Shown here piece by piece: positions 42,460 through 50,497 of a stretch of 50,497 nt of DNA (positions within the stretch are counted from its first letter, which is position 1; each line of letters begins with the position of its first letter). The notes beneath the pieces were generated by a model. It saw only the letters and a program-made list of their open reading frames with translations, searched no databases and was not told the origin of the DNA. A program made the position numbers and the translations under genes. The DNA is taken from positions 1-50,497 of the forward strand of contig DAON01000077.1 in the NCBI GenBank assembly GCA_002501885.1. Direction: 5' to 3'. The DNA is from Euryarchaeota archaeon UBA220. GTDB taxonomy: Archaea > Thermoplasmatota > Poseidoniia > Poseidoniales > Thalassarchaeaceae.

Positions 42460-44412
42460 TCACACATCCAGCGATGTTACCTTGGTCGCATTTAACTCGA
42501 TGAACGACCTTCGATCAGGAACATCTTCTCCCATTAGAACCGTGAACAGAGAATCCGCCTCCTCTGCATCTTTTATCTCGACTTTCAACATAGTCCGAAC
42601 CTCTGGGTCCATCGTAGTCTTCCACAATTGATCCGGGTTCATCTCTCCCAGACCCTTGTATCTCTGAACATCTATCTTGGCAGAAGGAGCTTCTTTCTGC
42701 ATCTTCTTTACCATCAAGTCCCTATCTTTCTCGCTATGGACCCACTCGGTTTGCGAACCCCTCGAAACAGAGAATAGCGGAGGTGCAGCGATGTACACAT
42801 TGCCATTCACTATTGCTCTGCGCATAAATCTCCAGAGGAAGGTCAGAATAAGGGTCCTGATGTGAGCCCCATCTATGTCGGCATCAGTCATAATGATGAT
42901 TTTTCCATAACGCAACTTTTCTGGATCGAAGGCACCCTCATCCTCCTCCTCATTGCCAACTCCGGCACCCAAGGCCCTAATCATTCTCTGAATCTGCTCG
43001 TTAGAGAAAACCTTGGTTAGGTTTCTCTGTTGTCTCTCAACATTGAGGATTTTTCCACGCAGAGGCAGTACTGCCTGGGTGCGTCTGTCTCGGGCTGTTT
43101 TGGCAGAGCCACCAGCACTCTCTCCCTCGACGATGTATAACTCACATTCCTCGGGATCTCTAGACTGACAGTCAGCCAATTGCCCTGGCAGCCCGCCTCC
43201 CTCCAGCACACCCTTTCGGCGAGTTAAATCCCTAGCCTTTCGGGCCGCTTCTCTCGCCTTACTAGCTAGGACTGCTTTTTCTACGATTGACTTGGCAACC
43301 GAGGGATTCTCTTCGAAGTACTCGCCCAACTTATCGTTGACTATTTGCTCAACTATTCCAGAAACCTCGCTAGTGACAAGCTTGGACTTTGTTTGTGCGT
43401 TAAACGAAGGATCGGGATGCTTTATCGAAACAACTGCAGAAAGCCCTTCTCTGATATCATCACCTGACAGGTTGCTGACATTCTTGAGTAACTTTCTAGA
43501 TTGAGCGTAGGTATTCACAGTACGAGTCAGTGAACTCTTGAGGCCAGATAGGTGTGTTCCACCGTCTGCATTGTGGATAATATTGGTGAAGCAATGTACG
43601 GATTCAGAATAAGCATCGGTCCACTGCATGGCAACTTCGACGAAGACTTCTCCTTTGTCTCCCATCTTAGATCCAATTACATGCAAAACCTCCTCGTGAA
43701 TAGCCTCCTTCTTTTCATTCATAGCCTGTACATATTCACTGAGCCCCCCGTCGTATTTGTGCTCGATTTCCACGGGAGTTTCGCCACGATTATCTCGTAG
43801 CCAAATAATCAGTCCAGCGTTAAGGAAAGCAGTCCTTCTCAACCGGGTGTTAATTTGTTCGAAATCGAATTCAACAACATCGCTGAAAATTGTCAAATCA
43901 GGCTTGAAGTTGATTGTAGTTCCTGTTCTATCCGACTTACCTGTCGCCTTGAGAGCTGCTTTGCGCTCTCCTCTCGTATAGTGCTGACTCCACTCTTTGC
44001 CATCTCTGTAGATGGTCACAGATAACATCTCGGAAACAGCGTTTACGGCACTAACACCAACTCCGTGAAGTCCTCCAGCTACCTTGTAAGCCTCATTATC
44101 GAACTTACCTCCAGCATGCAATTTGGTCATAATGACCTCAGCAGCACTAACTCCTTCTTCTGGATGCATATCGACAGGAATTCCTCTTCCATGATCTATC
44201 ACTGTAACAGAACCATCCTTCTCTAGATTGACTTCAACCGTGGAATTGTGGCCGGCCAAGTGCTCATCTACGGCGTTGTCAACCACTTCCCATATGCAGT
44301 GATGTAGGGCAGAACCGTCATGAGGGTCGCCCAGATACATGCCAGGGCGCTTTCTGACGGCCTCTAGACCCTCTAGTACCTGAATGCTTTCTGCATCATA
44401 GTCGTCTACCAT
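42460..44412 (-). CDS. gyrB: DNA gyrase subunit B
   Basis: ATPase subunit of gyrase. The GHKL ATPase site shows EVVDNAVDEHLAG, then DHGRGIPV and GGLHGVGVSAVNAVS. The TOPRIM domain shows EGESAGGSAKTARDRRTQAVLPLRGKILNVE and DADIDGAHIRTLILTF, and the tail QRYKGLGEMNPDQLW. At 650 residues it is the short bacterial form, lacking the extra domain of E. coli GyrB. ATG 44412 is chosen over 44439: a TGTGATT ribosome site precedes it, and the longer start lies inside a perfect inverted repeat at 44428-44450. Confidence 0.96.
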   Translation of the reverse strand: MVDDYDAESIQVLEGLEAVRKRPGMYLGDPHDGSALHHCIWEVVDNAVDEHLAGHNSTVEVNLEKDGSVTVIDHGRGIPVDMHPEEGVSAAEVIMTKLHAGGKFDNEAYKVAGGLHGVGVSAVNAVSEMLSVTIYRDGKEWSQHYTRGERKAALKATGKSDRTGTTINFKPDLTIFSDVVEFDFEQINTRLRRTAFLNAGLIIWLRDNRGETPVEIEHKYDGGLSEYVQAMNEKKEAIHEEVLHVIGSKMGDKGEVFVEVAMQWTDAYSESVHCFTNIIHNADGGTHLSGLKSSLTRTVNTYAQSRKLLKNVSNLSGDDIREGLSAVVSIKHPDPSFNAQTKSKLVTSEVSGIVEQIVNDKLGEYFEENPSVAKSIVEKAVLASKAREAARKARDLTRRKGVLEGGGLPGQLADCQSRDPEECELYIVEGESAGGSAKTARDRRTQAVLPLRGKILNVERQQRNLTKVFSNEQIQRMIRALGAGVGNEEEDEGAFDPEKLRYGKIIIMTDADIDGAHIRTLILTFLWRFMRRAIVNGNVYIAAPPLFSVSRGSQTEWVHSEKDRDLMVKKMQKEAPSAKIDVQRYKGLGEMNPDQLWKTTMDPEVRTMLKVEIKDAEEADSLFTVLMGEDVPDRRSFIELNATKVTSLDV

Positions 44413-44427
44413 CAAATCACAATTCCT

Positions 44428-44450
44428 GAGGGTTCCCATAGGGAACCCTC
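44428..44450 (-). repeat. Perfect 10-bp-arm inverted repeat in the gyrB leader
   Basis: GAGGGTTCCC (44428-44437) and GGGAACCCTC (44441-44450) are exact complements around a three-base loop. The repeat lies 16-38 bases before the gyrB ATG, inside the expected leader. It could be a repressor operator or an RNA hairpin. Confidence 0.7.
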
Positions 44451-44494
44451 ATCAATACTCTAATCCGTATGTTGGAGGTTATTCAACCCTACTC

Positions 44495-44500
44495 TATATT
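44495..44500 (-). promoter_or_regulatory. TATA-like box of gyrB
   Basis: TATATT on the plus strand reads AATATA toward gyrB. It would start transcription near 44471 and give a leader of about 60 bases containing the inverted repeat. Confidence 0.4.
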
Positions 44501-44528
44501 TGGCAAAAATAGTGCATTTTTACTCCTT

Positions 44529-44550
44529 TTTCCATTGTTTACAATGGAAA
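44529..44550. repeat. 10-bp-arm palindrome upstream of aroD
   Basis: TTTCCATTGT (44529-44538) and ACAATGGAAA (44541-44550) are exact complements with two bases between them. It lies about 20 bases upstream of the aroD TATA-like box and upstream of the gyrB box on the other strand, so it could serve either gene. Confidence 0.6.
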
Positions 44551-44568
44551 CATTTCCTCTCGACACGA

Positions 44569-44574
44569 TTATAC
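44569..44574 (+). promoter_or_regulatory. TATA-like box of aroD
   Basis: TTATAC is centred 26 bases before the aroD ATG at 44598. No ribosome binding site precedes that ATG, which fits a leaderless transcript. Confidence 0.45.
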
Positions 44575-44597
44575 CAAATTGCAAGATGGGGCGCCTA

Positions 44598-45410
44598 ATG
44601 TCTCGTCCGCTGGTATGTGTGACTCTCAGAGGCTATACTGTCGACGATGTCCTCAAGGACGCCGCTGTCGCCACTGCTGCAGGCGCTGACCTAGTTGAAG
44701 TCAGACTTGATTTTCTTTGGGCTAGAGAGCAGGATATAGACGCCACTACAAATGGTGCGAATGCAGACTCTGATACTGATTCCAGGGGGCCGAAGTATGT
44801 GCCTCCTGAGATTATCTCACAACCCTTGGAATCAGTCGATATAGATGCGGCCCTTGAATCACTGAAGCAGGGTATTGATCTCCCAGTAGTGCTGACTTGT
44901 AGGCCAGAGCGTCAAGGAGGGTACTATCCAGGAGAAGAGGCAGAACGTATCGAAGTACTATCCAGTGCGATATCTAGCGGAGTGAGCTGGATTGATTTAG
45001 AGATTGATATCTCTGCTGAATCACGCAAGTCGCTCATTGAAGCTACCAAAGGTAAGACGAAGATTATTGCTTCTTTGCATTCAGATGAAGGCCCTCCTTC
45101 TGCTTCAGAAATCATTCAAGACATCGAAGATTCCTCTGATATGGGAGATATCGTCAAACTCTGCTACAATACATCCGGAAGAGGAGACGGGCTGAGATTG
45201 TTCGAAGCTTCTTGGGATTTGAAGGAGACAGAGTACGACTACGCAATTATGGGTTCAGGTTGGGGCGGAGACTGGACCAGAATCCACGCCCCGCTACTGG
45301 GACAGGCTCTAGTATACGCAACCATGGAGAAGGGATTCCACCTATCCAGACAGGGCAGAATTAATGCATCCGACCTACAGATGGCTTGGAGACTATTGGA
45401 ATACGAATAA
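44598..45410 (+). CDS. aroD: 3-dehydroquinate dehydratase, type I
   Basis: Dehydrates 3-dehydroquinate through a Schiff-base lysine in the shikimate pathway. The TIM-barrel start MSRPLVCVTLRG, then ADLVEVRLDFLW, VVLTCRPERQGG, the catalytic His in IIASLHSDEGPP, and the Schiff-base Lys in DIVKLCYNT are visible. An Asp/Asn/Thr-rich insert (about residues 48-75) separates the first two strands, so 270 residues is longer than many archaeal enzymes (about 220). A start at 44469 is rejected because it would translate the palindrome and TATA box. Its stop directly abuts the stop of the next minus-strand gene. Confidence 0.88.
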   Translation: MSRPLVCVTLRGYTVDDVLKDAAVATAAGADLVEVRLDFLWAREQDIDATTNGANADSDTDSRGPKYVPPEIISQPLESVDIDAALESLKQGIDLPVVLTCRPERQGGYYPGEEAERIEVLSSAISSGVSWIDLEIDISAESRKSLIEATKGKTKIIASLHSDEGPPSASEIIQDIEDSSDMGDIVKLCYNTSGRGDGLRLFEASWDLKETEYDYAIMGSGWGGDWTRIHAPLLGQALVYATMEKGFHLSRQGRINASDLQMAWRLLEYE

Positions 45411-46319
45411 TCAGTCTTCCCCGGATCTCTGATCGCTCTCATCATCAAGATATGGCATCTGCCTAGGATCTTCATTATCCGACAGGCCCATCTTCATGTA
45501 TCTGCTATGGATAATTAGAGGTCCGATTATGCAAGCTATAGGTAATGCTGAAATCAGTATGTAGGCGATAAAATTAGGCAGAGTCGTCCTCTCTTCTACA
45601 TCTACCAAAACTTCGACATTCATGACTCCTCCAGAGGCTCCTCTATCGGAAAATCTCTCATTATCCCAGCCATCGACTACTAGGAAATACTGAGTTTCAT
45701 CCGAGCCGAACAAACCAACCGACGACCAAGCAGAACCCGTCGAGTCTATTGCGACTGAGAATACTTGTTCTGAAATTCCTTCATATGCATGCACATCCCT
45801 GTAGGGTAACCAAACCAAAGTATCTCTCCATTCTACAGGAATCTCTCGCACCATCTCCTCAAGATCATCCCATTCTCTGTTTTCATAACTAATCGAGTAT
45901 CTATCCCAATTAATGTCATTCATCAGATAAACATCGCCAATAGCTCCCATCTCTGGCTCATCAGATGGATCCGGACTGATAGTTATACAGAATGTGTATT
46001 GGTAGCCAGGGATGAGCTCCATTCTTACTGCGTTTGCACTATCATTGGAAATGACCATGTCAACACTAAAGTCACTTCTGAGAGAGATAAGGTCATCTCG
46101 GTCACCTCCAAAACCCCAATCTCCCCACCAACCATCATCTTCTAACGAGTGCTCTTGGTAGTACAGATTCGCCCCTGGAGGGTTACTGGCTGGAACATCA
46201 CAAGAGCCAGAAGCAGAAACAGTTGGAGCAGCAATAACGGCCACAAGAACTGCGAGCATTGGCATGAGCAGTGAGGCGTTCAATGCGATCGCTATGCGCG
46301 CTTTACGCCTGTGAATCAC
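45411..46319 (-). CDS. Secreted, membrane-anchored protein of unknown function
   Basis: I do not recognise a family. A signal peptide (LLMPMLAVLVAVIAAPTVSASG, about residues 17-38) is followed by an extracellular beta-rich domain with many Trp, Asp and Tyr residues and two well-spaced Cys. A C-terminal membrane helix (FIAYILISALPIACIIGPLII, about 249-270) precedes an acidic cytoplasmic tail. This signal-ectodomain-helix-acidic tail plan is the same as that of the large metalloprotease just upstream, whose stop is two bases before this start, so the two are probably co-transcribed and may act together at the cell surface. An extracellular substrate-binding role is only inferred. Confidence 0.6.
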   Translation of the reverse strand: MIHRRKARIAIALNASLLMPMLAVLVAVIAAPTVSASGSCDVPASNPPGANLYYQEHSLEDDGWWGDWGFGGDRDDLISLRSDFSVDMVISNDSANAVRMELIPGYQYTFCITISPDPSDEPEMGAIGDVYLMNDINWDRYSISYENREWDDLEEMVREIPVEWRDTLVWLPYRDVHAYEGISEQVFSVAIDSTGSAWSSVGLFGSDETQYFLVVDGWDNERFSDRGASGGVMNVEVLVDVEERTTLPNFIAYILISALPIACIIGPLIIHSRYMKMGLSDNEDPRQMPYLDDESDQRSGED

Positions 46320-46321
46320 CC

Positions 46322-49300
46322 TCAGCGCCTCCTCGTCCGTATCGGTCGGACGTATCCTGACTCCTTGTTTCTTCGCTCTTCTACTGTCAGATACTTTGGT
46401 TGTGGAGGGGGGCGGTGTTGATCCATACCGGGAAGCCCTCCTTCTACTTCCACCTCGGTGACATCATAGTTCTCTAGCATGTCCTCTGCATCAATCTCTT
46501 CCTCATCCTTTTCCCTCATGATCAACCATCCCAGAATCAGGACAGCCGCAATGAGGGCCAGCAAGAGTGCACTCTGTGCATTTGGAATCAAATCCTTCCA
46601 AGTCAAGTCCGAGAGAGACTTGGGAAGATCATCTTCCTGAATTGAGAGTACAGTAATTACATATTCTTCCGTAGTACAAACACCCACTCCATCACAAACC
46701 TCCATCAGGATTCTGATTTCTCCCGCTTGATTCCATGTTTGATTTCCCCAAAGCCAGTCATTGCGAGTATCTCCGTCCAAGTCAGAATCCTGCAGAGCAT
46801 TCAGATCCCACCTTACTGTTAGTGGGCCTGTTAGTGCCCTATCTCTATCGTTAGATGGATCTCCATCCTCGTCACTATCGTCTGTGTTGTCCAAATCAAG
46901 CCAAGCCTGAATGCCGTCAATAAGATCACTATCGATTGCGCTGGAATTCAGAAATACGGGATCTCCAATTGTGACATAGTCAGCTGAAATTGGATCATCA
47001 GTCAAGATTACCGGGGCTCTTGAGACATATACGGTCACACTTGTTGTATTGGTCTCTCCACCTTCGAATCCATCAACAACAGTTAGTGTCACTGTGTAGG
47101 TCCCAGGAAGATCGAATGAATGCCAAACTACGGGCCCATATTCCGTGGAACTGGCATCTCCGAAGTCCCAAATCCAAGAAACAATACCATTCCATTCTGA
47201 AGACTGTTGGTCAGTTGATGTCCTACCGACGAACTCTGGATCGGCATCATAACTACTGGAGCCATCAAATCGAATTGGATCCCCTGCAGAAACGAAAGCA
47301 TCACCATCTGCTGTCTGAGGGACCATCCATACGACGCCATCTTGGTTCTGAGGGATTCCACTCAATACAGTGCCATTCAGTCCCGGGCAACTAAAATCTA
47401 AATCGGGTACAGGCAAGGGGTTGGCGATATTAATCGAGTAAGTCTTTGTTGCAGATACCAAACCTCTGTCATCAATCACCGTGAGGCTCACAGTAAAGAG
47501 CCCAGGCTGCAGGAATGTGTAGCTGACAGAAGACACATTGTAAATTGGCTCGTCCATATCTGAAATTTCCCAAATAGTCTGTAGTAGGGCAGTGTCTCCA
47601 TCAGGGTCGAATGACTGGCTGATGAATGTATATTCAGTATCTATTGTTCCATCAGAAGGTCTCGAGAATACTGCCACCGGCCTTTGGTTGAGAACCTGCA
47701 CGACTAGTAGTGCGGTGGATGAGTTCCCATCATCATCGGTAACCTCCAGAGTCACATTTTTCAGACCCGGTTCCAACCATCCTACAACCGGATTCTGCAA
47801 TATCGATTCTGTAGAAGAGAAGTCGGAAGTCAGAGTCATTCCAGAACCCTCCATATTGACTCCTCCTTCGAAGAACCAGTTGTACTCCACAATCATGCCA
47901 TCGGAATCCTCGAAGATTGTGGGCATCACTAGAGGAGTCAAAGTACTAGTCTGCAGAGGGTCATCGAAGATTTGCTCAGGAAGACGATTTAGCACCTTGA
48001 TGTAAATAGAATGCTCTACTTGGTGAATTCCATCATCTACAGTCAGAGTTAGTGTGTAGATAATCCCGTCCGCACTTCCGTCGACCCAAGAATGTCCAGC
48101 TTCTACCATTCCCTTAGAAGATTCGACATCTCCATCTCCCCAGTCCCATGTGAAAACCAATTCCTCCAGAGGGACATTGTCCGTAGTGCCTCTTGCAGAG
48201 AATTGGACCCTTTGGTCGGTAAGTAGAATCAGTTCGTCGCTAATCACAACTCCGTCTACGGAAATTTCAGGAACAGGATCGGAGATGTCGCTGACTGTGA
48301 TGTTCCAACTCTGGGATTCAGAGTAGTAACCGCCTTGATCTTGAACGATTAGTACGACCTCGTATTCGCCTGCATTGAGGTACGGATGAGTCGGATTCTT
48401 CAGACTGGAAGAATTGTTATCTCCCAAATCCCAAACATATCCAACGGGCGTATCGTTGTGACTGAAAGTCCCGTTTAATTGTCCGAATCCCCATGAATCA
48501 TATCCCGAACCGAACATATCTACCGGAAGCCAAGTCTGAGTAATCGAAGTAGATACTGAGCCAGATGCTACTGGCTCCATATTCGCAAGAGATAGTGGGA
48601 GAGTAAACGCTTGGTCAACTAGTTGTCCAGTAACATCGCGAATCTCTACTCCAAATGTCCAGTCTCCAGACTCAGGAGGGGTGAACCACACGCTATTGGG
48701 AGATGGGATACTGTTCCCTGCTGTTAAATCGAAGATTACCGTGTCAGTCAAGGTGTTGTTCACATATGCCTCGACAGTAACCTCTAGAATCTCAAAGAAA
48801 GCATTCGACTGTACTTCAAGATCAACTTGCACACTGTCATCAAGCCCGTTCTCATCGCGATCAAACGGAGTGACGGTATCGATGTAAACTTCGGCCGGAT
48901 CAGTAACCAAGCCCGCATAGACCGTGGCCGATGCGGTCGGGTAAGAGCCAGTTGTGATTCCACAAGTAGCGTAGTTGTAATCGCAGTCGCTGACCATCGA
49001 TTCATACCAAGTCAGTAGCCAAACCTCATCGCTTGAGTTTCCAAATCCGTGTACAAGACCCGTGGCCGCACCAGTACCTGAATCAACCCTCATATCAGTC
49101 ATGGTCCAAGTTCCAGTGACAGAATCGCGAGCCATGATTACTCCCTCAAATCCGAATTGAGTGGGCTGAACCATCAGATTCAGCGGAGCTCCTGAGCCTT
49201 GGGTGAATTTGTAAGCCCTCATTCCCCATCCCTCGAAACTTTGACTGGAACTATTCCAATCATTCACCCACTGGTCGTTAAATCCACTCATCTGAGCCTT

Positions 49301-50428
49301 GCAAATGTAAGCTGCAATACAACCTGAAGTCAAATCTAGGTTTGAGAATCCGAATGCGCCTTGCGCACTGTCAAGTGCAACTGCAATACTGAAATTAGCA
49401 AAAATCTCACTCATTGTTGTGCCAATAGGAGTCGATCCTGGCTCCGGATTCTGGGCTAGATTCTCAATCGACGCACCGCCCGTTGTTGTATCTGCTACCA
49501 ATCTCTGTATGGCAACTCCTCCGCCCAGCTTATCGGCCAAGTACATCATGAACATGAATCCAGCACCGTAGTCAGCTATCCTACCGTTCCACCACCTCAC
49601 ACTGAGGCTACTATCTTGTGACCAGGCATTTGCATGACCGGTCAGAGTACTGGTCACTCCGAAGCAAAGATATGCCGCCATATCGGCGGCACCCTCATCG
49701 ATCCAAAGGTACTCATAAGGATCTCTTGCATTGTGTAGCAAATGCTCAAACTCGTGAGCTAGAATTGTGTTCCTCCAACTTAAATCATCAACATCGATAA
49801 ACACCGACTCTCTAACGGACGATAGCCCGGGAGAAAAGTATCCTCCAACGCCTCCGCCCCCATCTACTGCGATGAAGACCAACTCAATCTGACAATTGTT
49901 GTCAATATCCGGAGGCGTGCCGAAGTAGGTAGTAACTGTGGGAAATATCGTAGATTCCCAGGTCGAAGCAATATCGTTGAGAGTAGTTGATGGGATAATC
50001 TGTCCATTCTCAACTAGAATCACGGAGTTGGCAGAAATCTTCTGAGCCGTCACACCGACTGTGCCGCTAGCGGTAGAGATGTTTCCGGTATCGCCTTGGC
50101 TCCAAGCGTTAGCACACGAACGAACACTAGACTTGGCGCTGAGATAACCAGGAGAAAATGGCATAACCAGTCCTGGATAGCCCGCATCCCTCCACTCCAT
50201 TTTTAGATGTCCAGTGGCCGAGAATACAGGTTCAGAATCGTTCGTGAACATGTACCGCTTGCCCTCAATAGAGGGAGTAAAGTCGGATAAATCACCAGAC
50301 ATGACCGTAGGACCAATATCTTCCTGGCCGGGTTCAGCCAACGCCAAAGGAGAGAGACTGGCCATGAGCATGCACAGTACCAATAATACCGAAACTCTCC
50401 GAGACATGTTGCCAAAGCCTGAATTCAT
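46322..50428 (-). CDS. Large cell-surface M30-like zinc metalloprotease with PKD domains
   Basis: Membrane-anchored extracellular protease of 1368 residues. After a signal peptide (VSVLLVLCMLMASLSPLALA) the catalytic domain has H225-E226-F-E-H229 in LAHEFEHLL, and E245 in LWIDEGAADMAAY, a gluzincin arrangement resembling M30 (hyicolysin-like) peptidases. About five PKD or Ig-like repeats follow (roughly 640-1260), with WDLGD, WDWGDGD and WDFGDAS strands. Asp-rich stretches (for example DNTDDSDEDGDPSNDRD) resemble calcium-binding loops. A C-terminal helix (ALLLALIAAVLILGWLIM) and a charged tail end the protein. ATG 50428 has GGAG eight bases upstream. A role in degrading marine protein is inferred. 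Confidence 0.82.
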   Translation of the reverse strand: MNSGFGNMSRRVSVLLVLCMLMASLSPLALAEPGQEDIGPTVMSGDLSDFTPSIEGKRYMFTNDSEPVFSATGHLKMEWRDAGYPGLVMPFSPGYLSAKSSVRSCANAWSQGDTGNISTASGTVGVTAQKISANSVILVENGQIIPSTTLNDIASTWESTIFPTVTTYFGTPPDIDNNCQIELVFIAVDGGGGVGGYFSPGLSSVRESVFIDVDDLSWRNTILAHEFEHLLHNARDPYEYLWIDEGAADMAAYLCFGVTSTLTGHANAWSQDSSLSVRWWNGRIADYGAGFMFMMYLADKLGGGVAIQRLVADTTTGGASIENLAQNPEPGSTPIGTTMSEIFANFSIAVALDSAQGAFGFSNLDLTSGCIAAYICKAQMSGFNDQWVNDWNSSSQSFEGWGMRAYKFTQGSGAPLNLMVQPTQFGFEGVIMARDSVTGTWTMTDMRVDSGTGAATGLVHGFGNSSDEVWLLTWYESMVSDCDYNYATCGITTGSYPTASATVYAGLVTDPAEVYIDTVTPFDRDENGLDDSVQVDLEVQSNAFFEILEVTVEAYVNNTLTDTVIFDLTAGNSIPSPNSVWFTPPESGDWTFGVEIRDVTGQLVDQAFTLPLSLANMEPVASGSVSTSITQTWLPVDMFGSGYDSWGFGQLNGTFSHNDTPVGYVWDLGDNNSSSLKNPTHPYLNAGEYEVVLIVQDQGGYYSESQSWNITVSDISDPVPEISVDGVVISDELILLTDQRVQFSARGTTDNVPLEELVFTWDWGDGDVESSKGMVEAGHSWVDGSADGIIYTLTLTVDDGIHQVEHSIYIKVLNRLPEQIFDDPLQTSTLTPLVMPTIFEDSDGMIVEYNWFFEGGVNMEGSGMTLTSDFSSTESILQNPVVGWLEPGLKNVTLEVTDDDGNSSTALLVVQVLNQRPVAVFSRPSDGTIDTEYTFISQSFDPDGDTALLQTIWEISDMDEPIYNVSSVSYTFLQPGLFTVSLTVIDDRGLVSATKTYSINIANPLPVPDLDFSCPGLNGTVLSGIPQNQDGVVWMVPQTADGDAFVSAGDPIRFDGSSSYDADPEFVGRTSTDQQSSEWNGIVSWIWDFGDASSTEYGPVVWHSFDLPGTYTVTLTVVDGFEGGETNTTSVTVYVSRAPVILTDDPISADYVTIGDPVFLNSSAIDSDLIDGIQAWLDLDNTDDSDEDGDPSNDRDRALTGPLTVRWDLNALQDSDLDGDTRNDWLWGNQTWNQAGEIRILMEVCDGVGVCTTEEYVITVLSIQEDDLPKSLSDLTWKDLIPNAQSALLLALIAAVLILGWLIMREKDEEEIDAEDMLENYDVTEVEVEGGLPGMDQHRPPPQPKYLTVEERRNKESGYVRPIRTRRR

Positions 50429-50431
50429 ACT

Positions 50432-50446
50432 CAACACTCCGTGTTG
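50432..50446 (-). repeat. Inverted repeat at the metalloprotease ribosome binding site
   Basis: CAACAC (50432-50437) and GTGTTG (50441-50446) pair around a three-base loop that contains part of the GGAG ribosome site on the minus strand. It lies just before ATG 50428 and close to the expected transcription start. Confidence 0.4.
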
Positions 50447-50473
50447 TAACCAATCACAATGCGCTCAAAGACC

Positions 50474-50481
50474 TATTTTAA
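50474..50481 (-). promoter_or_regulatory. TATA-like box of the metalloprotease gene
   Basis: TATTTTAA on the plus strand reads TTAAAATA toward the gene, putting the transcription start near 50451 and giving a leader of about 23 bases made up mostly of the inverted repeat. Confidence 0.4.
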
Positions 50482-50497
50482 CATCGATGGAGCATCG

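Noticed and set aside
44469..44597. Long N-terminus for aroD
   Set aside because: It covers a palindrome and TATA-like box, and the enzyme fold begins at MSRPLVCVTLRG (44598).

Overview
The window looks like a compact archaeal chromosome segment, most probably Marine Group II (Poseidoniales-like, Thermoplasmatota); this assignment is inferred from gene content. Clearly archaeal genes include a nine-gene A/V-type ATP synthase operon, RPA with an archaeal zinc finger, Orc1/Cdc6, aIF2-gamma, eS6, L10e (uL16), Dph2, GGPP synthase and geranylgeranyl reductase. They sit beside bacterial-type genes: DNA gyrase GyrBA, SMC-ScpA-ScpB, class II HMG-CoA reductase, an RNase PH that reads as bacterial, and a MogA very like the enterobacterial protein. 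Base composition looks even throughout and no insertion sequence, integrase, CRISPR array or rRNA was seen.

Layout. 1-1417 (minus): RNase PH, MogA, and the first codons of a gene leaving the left edge. 1669-4298 (plus): RPA and its COG3390 partner. 4299-6508 (minus): a SAP-like protein and a divergent HemC-like protein. 6495-8586 (plus): GGPP synthase and geranylgeranyl reductase, which make archaeal lipid chains, followed by a convergent UbiE-like methyltransferase. 9412-18049 (plus): ATP synthase operon in the order H-I-K-E-C-F-A-B-D. 18128-21492 (plus): a membrane protein I read as a catalytically dead M50/EGY-type site-2 protease with a long ectodomain, coupled to ketopantoate reductase. 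21622-27144 (plus): SMC-ScpA-ScpB. 27145-28440 (minus): HMG-CoA reductase. 28441-28719: a highly structured, AT-rich intergenic region. 28720-30829 (plus): an Orc/Cdc6-like AAA+-wHTH protein with altered Walker motifs, and a DUF357 protein. 30826-44412 (minus): a long block read as gyrB-gyrA-tRNA-Ser-DUF4105-aroA-EamA-L10e-hpt-dph2-orc1/cdc6-eS6-aIF2gamma-PIN. 44598-45410 (plus): aroD. 45411-50428 (minus): a membrane-anchored secreted protein and a 1368-residue M30-like metalloprotease with PKD domains.

Functional themes are chromosome maintenance (RPA, Orc1/Cdc6, gyrase, condensin), energy conversion, isoprenoid lipid synthesis (HMGR, GGPPS, GGR), the shikimate pathway (aroA, aroD), translation, and extracellular protein degradation. 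There is no gene-free stretch above 300 bases.

The most unusual signal is 28441-28719. It holds a 14-bp perfect palindrome next to the HMGR TATA box, five GCGTTAA/TTAACGC elements of which four form an exactly spaced dyad, and a 27-bp near-perfect palindrome, all beside the Walker-altered AAA+ gene. It could be a replication origin or an autoregulatory control region. Perfect hairpins or palindromes also sit at the start and end of the ATP synthase operon and upstream of gyrB, aroD and the metalloprotease gene.
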